Origin: Strongylocentrotus droebachiensis
Lineage: Eukaryota > Echinodermata > Echinoidea > Camarodonta > Strongylocentrotidae
Direction: 5' to 3'
Assembly: GCA_035222895.1 (NCBI GenBank)
Contig: JAVYIG010000034.1
Coordinates: 558,001-622,000, forward strand
DNA: 64,000 nucleotides
Shown: piece by piece, positions 58,657-64,000 of the stretch
Layout of the letters: every line of letters begins with the position of its first letter
Numbering within the stretch: the first letter of the stretch is position 1
The notes under the pieces: generated by a model
What the model saw: the letters and a program-made list of their open reading frames with translations, nothing else
What the model was told of the DNA's origin: nothing
Database searches by the model: none
Position numbers and translations under genes: made by a program

Positions 58657-59440
58657 ACTCATAACAAAGGTTGGATTACCCTTGAATGCATTGCTTCCCT
58701 ATGCATAGTGTGAAGAGATGTCTATTTGATTTGTAATGCTTCATTCAAATTGATCCTTGTCTTTTGTATGCACCCAATATTCATTGCATGAATATGCCTT
58801 GTAGTTTGTACAAGTCTGTATGACCATTGGTGTATCATGACAAAATTGTGTTGATAGGAATAATCTTGAATGTGTGGATAAATTTGTTATATTTATTTGT
58901 CTTTTAGAAGAAAACGAGTTGTTTACAGGAATCAGTTTCAATGTTAACAGTGTGCAATGTTCAACATAGCATAGCCAGAGATTTGCATTGTATAAAATTG
59001 TATTAAAAAGAGACAAACATTATTATCTAAGATGGGTAGAAAATAATCAAATTATGTGTCCGGTGTTTTATTTGTTGTCACAGCTTTTATATATTCAATT
59101 CAATTTACTTTATTTAGATTCCATCTTTATTTAAGACATTTGTAGAAACATATCAATTAAAAACATGCAATTTCATACATAAATACATTTGAATGACATA
59201 AATATATTATATATATACAGTTAACAACTACATTAATCATACCCCTTGTAAATTTCATGTTTTTGTTTGTTTGTTTTTTTGTTTTTCATAACGAAAGAAA
59301 TAAAGGTGAACTGGTTGAATTAGAGCCTTTGTTGAAAACTTTTAGACGTAAGCTTTTATATGTCACATTATCAAGAAGTATAATTGGGACAAATCAATTT
59401 TTCACATACTTAAAATATTGGTAAGGGTACGAATAATTTG

Positions 59441-60375
59441 TACACTGTCGCTCATAAAGGTGGAATATTTTAGTTTTACCCCAATTTATGGAATTATTTT
59501 AAAAATTATTTAAAAATAATAGATCTAAATAATAGTATACATTCTCAGATTTTATTGAATAATACTTTGCCAATGTGTGTTTTGCGGAACTGCTAAAGCA
59601 TGTGTATGCTACTATGCTTATCAACTAGGGGACCTATGCCGTTAAGTCAGAAATGACAGTAATGAGGATTAATGCCCCACAAAAGGGCACTACTATAGCA
59701 CATCGACACGGTTTTGATCCTGGGGCCTCGCAGTTACGAGGACATTGTTTTGTCACTGAACCATGACTGTACGCAGCGGGGGCTAGGGTAGGGGGCAGTT
59801 TCCATAAATTAAAAAAAAAACAGAAAATGCAATAAATTTTCAATAATTTATTGCATTTTACCCCGGTCCCCAACATAACAAAATCCTCTGGACGGCCATG
59901 CATTATGGCTCAAGGCATGGGCACACAGAAGATTTTTTAATTTGGGAACCGGGGTAAAATGCAATAAATTATTGAAAATTAATTGCATTTTCTATGTTTT
60001 TTTTTTATTTATGGAAACTGCCCCCTACCCTAGCCCCCGCTGCGTACAGTCATGGTTCAGTGACAAAGCAATAGCCTCGTAACTGTGAGGCCCCATGATC
60101 AAAACCGTGTCGATGTGCTATATTAGTGCCCTTTTGTGGGGCATTAATCCTCATTACCGTCATTTATGACTTAAGGGCATAGGTCCCCTAGTTGATAAGC
60201 ATAGTAGCATACACATGCTTTAGCAGTCACGCAAAACACACATTGGCAAATTATTGTTCAATAAAATCTGAGAATGTATACTATTATCTAGATCTATTAT
60301 TTTTAAATAATTTTTAAAATAATTCCATAAATTGGGATAAAACTAAAATATTCCACCTTTATGAGCGACAGTGTA
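59441..60375. mobile_element. 935-bp palindromic fold-back element (TACACTGTCGCTCAT family, full copy)
   Basis: Begins TACACTGTCGCTCATAAAGG and ends with its complement. The arms pair over their whole length (e.g. AATGCCCCACAAAAGGGCAC, CATGACTGTACGCAGCGGGG, GGGGGCTAGGGTAGGGGGCAG) around a centre near 59908 where GGCCATGCATTATGGCTC folds back. Terminal TA suggests a Tc1/mariner-type TA target, but no transposase is present. Open frames inside are by-products. Confidence 0.92.
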
Positions 60376-60536
60376 TATATATAAATCATAAATGATGACA
60401 TAACTAAATTGGGCGCAACTGTTAAAAAAACAAAGAGTTTTGTACAGACAGCTTCCCTGATAAAATAGGATTTGGTAAACAAATGACGGGAAACAAATAT
60501 CAAGTTAAGTCAGGGAGGTGGTTAAGTACACTGTCG

Positions 60537-60680
60537 CTCATAAAGGGGGCAGTTTCCATACATATAAAAAAACACAGAAAATGCTATAAATTTTCAATAA
60601 TTTATTACATTTTACCTCGGTTCCCAACATAAAAAAATCTTCTGTGTGCCCATGCCTTGAGCCATAATGTAAGGCCTCGA
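60537..60680. mobile_element. Internally deleted member of the TACACTGTCGCTCAT family
   Basis: TACACTGTCGCTCATAAAGG is joined directly to GGGCAGTTTCCATA, then the central TGCTATAAATTTTCAATAAT..TTACCTCGGTTCCCAACAT segment. It ends CCTTGAGCCATAATG. About 360 bp of arm are deleted. It lies only 160 bp from the full copy. Confidence 0.82.
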
Positions 60681-61285
60681 AATCGCCAATTATGCCGATT
60701 ATGAATGGACCGAAATTTCCTAGAATCATCTGTCCCTTTTTTTGCTTAGTATAATATATCAAAGGCTTCTCATTTTGTGTGTGCTGCGCAGCTGCCTGCA
60801 ATAAATGTTTTTTTTTGTAGAAGTAAAAATTAATAATTCTCATTATCATGGCCCCATGTGATGTAGTCAGAATGTAGTTGTATTAGGAAAAGACTGCAGT
60901 ATACATTAACCAATTAATCCATTCATTTCTTTGTGACGCGGTAAATGAAGATGGTCTTGCGGGGAGTGTAAAGCCTATATAGTTTAAGGACCAATTTGTT
61001 TGTGTTTTTGAGTACCGTTTTTTTTCTTCAATAATTCATGAAAGCACAGCATAATTATTGCATATGAAACATAAACCAAAAATAGTGCGATTTCGCGATA
61101 GTGTTATTTTCTTTTACAGTTGACTGTGCAGTAGTAGAATACTCTGCAAACAATATGATGCATAAACAAAATATTAGCGCTGTTTGGGTTGTCTTTTTTC
61201 TGCTGCATTTTAAGTAGAATTATCAACAGGCAAGGCAAATTACATTATCAAACATATACAAAATAATAAGTGCGGTGTTGACAAG

Positions 61286-62024
61286 CGCGTAGCCAGGATT
61301 TCATTTTAGGGGGGGGGCGGTAGTGAGCACGCGGAGCGTGCGAACTACTTACAGAGCGCGCGTAGCGCGCTCCCTATAGAGGGTGGGTGCAGGGAGCGGA
61401 AGCTTTGACGTTTCATCAAATTATTAGAGAAAGAAGACGATTCGTTGGACCGTTTTCGACTCTTAATCCTTATCTAAATTCAGTTTCTTTTGACGTTTCG
61501 TTACAGAAAGAAGACGATTCGTTGTACCGTCCTCGACTCTTAATCCTTGTTGAATCAAGTTCCCCTTCCCTCGCACGTAGCGCGGAAGCTCTGACGTGTT
61601 ATTAGATTATTAAAGAAAGAAGACGATTTATTGTACCATTCTCGATCGACTCTTAATCCTCGTCTGAATTCAATTCCGTCCCTCCCCCCCCCCCCCCCTC
61701 TCGAGCGAAGCGCGGAAGCTTTGACGTTTCATAAATTATTAGAGAAAGAAAACGATTCGTTGTATCGTTCTCGACTCTTAATCCTTATCTGAATTCAGTT
61801 CCCCCCCCCCCCTTCCGCACGAAGCGCGGAAGCTTTGACGTTTCATTAAATTATTAGAGAGAGAAGACGATTCGTTGTACCGTTCTCGACTCTTAATCCT
61901 TTTTCTTCCTACGTCCTCTTCCTTTCGTCTTGTTTTCTCTTTTTTTTCCTTCTTTTTATTGGCCGGCTTTTTTTTGGGGGGGGGCGACCGCCCCCACCGT
62001 CCCCCCTGGCTACGCGCCTGGGTG
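61286..62024. mobile_element. Element with GCGCGTAGCCAGG ends and ~120-bp tandem repeats (5 copies)
   Basis: Left AAGCGCGTAGCCAGGATTTC; right TGGCTACGCGCCTGG in inverse. Between them GCGCGGAAGCTTTGACGTTT, CATTAAATTATTAGAGAAAG, AAGACGATTCGTTGTACCGT and CTCGACTCTTAATCCTTATC recur about five times, separated by C homopolymers. No real ORF; the short frames are fragments of the repeat. Confidence 0.8.
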
Positions 62025-62029
62025 TTGAT

Positions 62030-62990
62030 ACTTATCTGTTCTACAGCTGTAGTGAAATCCTCAATTCACTCTCACACCATGTAGCTTATTACCATGGTGC
62101 GATATGACACGCACGTGATACAGTACCAGCACATATTTTTAAAACCGACAAGAATAAAACAAAAAAAATTGAATAAACGTTGTTCTGGTGGTGTGGAGAG
62201 TATAACACAAACAGGTGATCATGTAGGTTGTGTTTTAATGTATAGGTCTCGGTCATGAATTAGCTTAGTATATAAGGCTCAATATGTTTGTGTTTTCATG
62301 GCTGCTGCAACAAATATGTTTATATTTAGAAGTAAACAAAACTATCTATCATTTATTTGGAAATGACCACATACAACTGTTGTAATTTTTTTTAGAGCAC
62401 TGCAACAATAAAATGGCGTAGAAAGCGGGGCACAGGACCCCTTTTATTATTGGTGCCCATTCGATTTTCTAGTTCTTTTTGAAAAATTGGCGGAAATAAA
62501 TAAGATCATGTTAATTTTTTCTGTAACACTGTGGCGTTATATCTGTAAGGTATACTATTTAATGGAATGTCAAACTACAACATATCAGAATGATTCTCCC
62601 CCTCGATAGGTGTCTACGCTATCTCACATAATATTAGCGCATATAATGCTAAGATCCACCACAAGATTGTCCCTGTAAAAAGGCTGTGATTCCCAGTGCC
62701 CCTGAAACATTTCTGACTCCGTTGCTGCGACTTTGCAAAATAATGTTATTCATATTTCATAAGGACAGTGACCCCATGTGCCCCCCCCCCCCTCAAAGAA
62801 AAAAAATCCTGGCTATGCCACTGGGGACACCCAATATAATTATATGCCTACATGGCGTATAGAAAGTTATGCAATAAATTTTGTTTAATAGGGAGACGTT
62901 CTACCCCGAACCCTACACTGCATTGTGAGGGCAACTTACAAGCATAATAGTAAGGTGTGGTTTTATAGACCTGTACATTAAACTATCACA
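62030..62990. other. Upstream flank of the last gene
   Basis: No coding signal. A C run plus AATCCTGGCTATGCCACTGGGG at about 62780-62826 is a remnant of the same class of TE ends. The last ~100 bp should contain the promoter/5' UTR of the 62996 exon, but no TATA-type element stands out. Confidence 0.35.
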
Positions 62991-62995
62991 CTATC

Positions 62996-63200
62996 ATGGA
63001 TTCGGATGCGTCCATCAATCTTCAACGTCTGCCAGACATGGCGACACAACTCCTCGAAGACATGGACAAGTACGTGTTGTCGACCTCGGGCCTCGTATTG
63101 TTCGTCGTCATTTTCGTCGTCTACTGCGTCTGTTGTCATCGTCGGGGTGGTAGAGATCAACGCGATGTCAACCCTGTGCCTTACGACTGCCTGTATATCG
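62996..63200 (+). CDS. Putative first exon of a single-pass membrane protein
   Basis: ATG at 62996 opens a frame of 68 codons plus one base, up to a good donor TATATCG|GTAAGG. The N-terminus is acidic (MDSDASINLQRLPDMATQLL). One strong transmembrane helix follows (about residues 32-47, LVLFVVIFVVYCVCC), then a basic stop-transfer HRRGGRDQR and VNPVPYDCLYI. The layout implies N-terminus outside, C-terminus inside. Cysteines beside the membrane could be acylated. I do not recognise the family. If translation reads through the donor the frame stops at 63223. The GC content is higher than in the flanks, and the opposite-strand frames are shadows. Confidence 0.6.
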
Positions 63201-63384
63201 GTAAGGGCGTTATGCATTGTTGACCTGCAATATAATACTATACCATCAAATTGCATGAATAGTATCTGGTGCTGAACAATGCTTGATCCTGTATGTATAC
63301 ACTAAGGTAGAATGTTATTACATGTACTATTGGAATATTTGAAAACATACCTCTACAATTCTTCTTACATTCTTGATAAATTAA

Positions 63385-63435
63385 GGGAGAGTGCCTAGTA
63401 TCCTCTGGAAAAGGCGCTATATAAATCAAATTAGT
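63385..63435 (+). mobile_element. SINE/LINE 3' tail
   Basis: GGGAGAGTGCCTAGTATCCT, then GGCGCTATATAAATCAAATT, the common CR1/L2-type tail, running straight into a TAG microsatellite. Confidence 0.5.
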
Positions 63436-63489
63436 AGCAGTAGTAGTAGAAGTATTAGTAGTAGTAGTAGTAGTAGAAGAAGAAGAAGA

Positions 63490-63520
<31 letters not shown>

Positions 63521-63566
63521 ACAGTAGAAGGTAGAAGTAGTAGTAACAGTAGAAGTAGTAGTAACA

Positions 63567-63623
<57 letters not shown>

Positions 63624-63750
63624 TAGTAGTAGTATTAGTAGTAGTTGTAGTAGTATTAGTAAAAATAGTAGTAGTAGTAATAATAGTAGTAGCAGCAGCA
63701 CTTGTTTTTGTTGTTGTTGTTGTTGTTGTAACAGTAGTATAGTAGTAGTA
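63427..63750. repeat. (TAG)n compound microsatellite
   Basis: About 320 bp of AGT/TAG triplets with AGA and GTT sub-blocks. All frames are open and of low complexity, so they are not genes. Confidence 0.95.
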
Positions 63751-63751
63751 T

Positions 63752-63835
63752 ATCTTTTTATAATATTGGATATCTTTATAGCGCACATAATAGCGCTCCA
63801 ATATTACCCCGACTCTGCTTTTCAAAACAAATTCC
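63752..63835 (-). mobile_element. SINE 3' fragment
   Basis: On the minus strand AGTCGGGGTAATATTGGAGC, then GCGCTATAAAGATATCC, as in the bodies of the 45-46 kb SINEs. The head is absent. Confidence 0.55.
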
Positions 63836-64000
63836 TGATATAAAAACAGATTACCCTCTATACAAGTAATACAATATTGCAAACCTTCACATCGAGGATA
63901 CCAAGTCATTTGTATACATGTACTACTTTCTTCTGTGTTTCGTTTTGTTTATATTCATAATTATTATTGCATTTTGTGCATTTTTGGCTATTCAGTGATT

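Overview
The window is animal nuclear DNA: genes in many short exons with GT..AG introns, one intronless class A GPCR, tRNA-derived SINEs, fragments of non-LTR retrotransposons and a very dense load of small non-autonomous DNA transposons. A C-type lectin plus PAN protein, an echinoderm-style orphan GPCR, (TAG)n/(GAT)n microsatellites and abundant TACATGTA-type words suggest a marine deuterostome, most likely a sea-urchin-like echinoderm. This assignment is inference and rests on no single diagnostic gene.

Four genes can be supported. (1) Minus strand, 7482 to 776: a four-exon gene for a secreted 249-residue protein with a signal peptide, a C-type lectin domain split over two exons, and a C-terminal PAN/apple-like domain. 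All three introns are phase 1, and the model was assembled here from splice sites. (2) Minus strand, 16402 to 15275: an intronless rhodopsin-family GPCR. (3) Plus strand, 20820 to 53511: a complete 13-exon CDP-diacylglycerol synthase gene (453 residues) with a 15.4-kb first intron. It makes CDP-DAG for phosphatidylinositol and cardiolipin synthesis. (4) Plus strand, 62996 to 63200: the probable first exon of a small single-pass membrane protein that continues beyond the window.

The rest is repeats. Regions 1-20 kb and 59-62 kb hold fold-back elements, MITEs and microsatellites. Intron 1 of the CDP-DAG synthase gene holds an 827-bp near-perfect palindrome, a 450-bp palindrome, a 44-bp perfect palindrome, several TTAA-ended MITEs, a TTA-flanked MITE with a related empty site nearby, and a 2.3-kb element carrying eight copies of one 14-mer. 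Intron 5 holds an element built from TGCCGCAGA arrays. Intron 9 holds a 5'-truncated antisense LINE with a target-site duplication.

The most unusual observation is that several introns of the CDP-DAG synthase gene begin with tandem duplications that copy the authentic 5' splice site, usually with the end of the exon (after exons 2, 4, 7 and 11, and more weakly exon 3). This leaves rows of decoy donors. The genes are functionally unrelated to each other and share no visible regulation.
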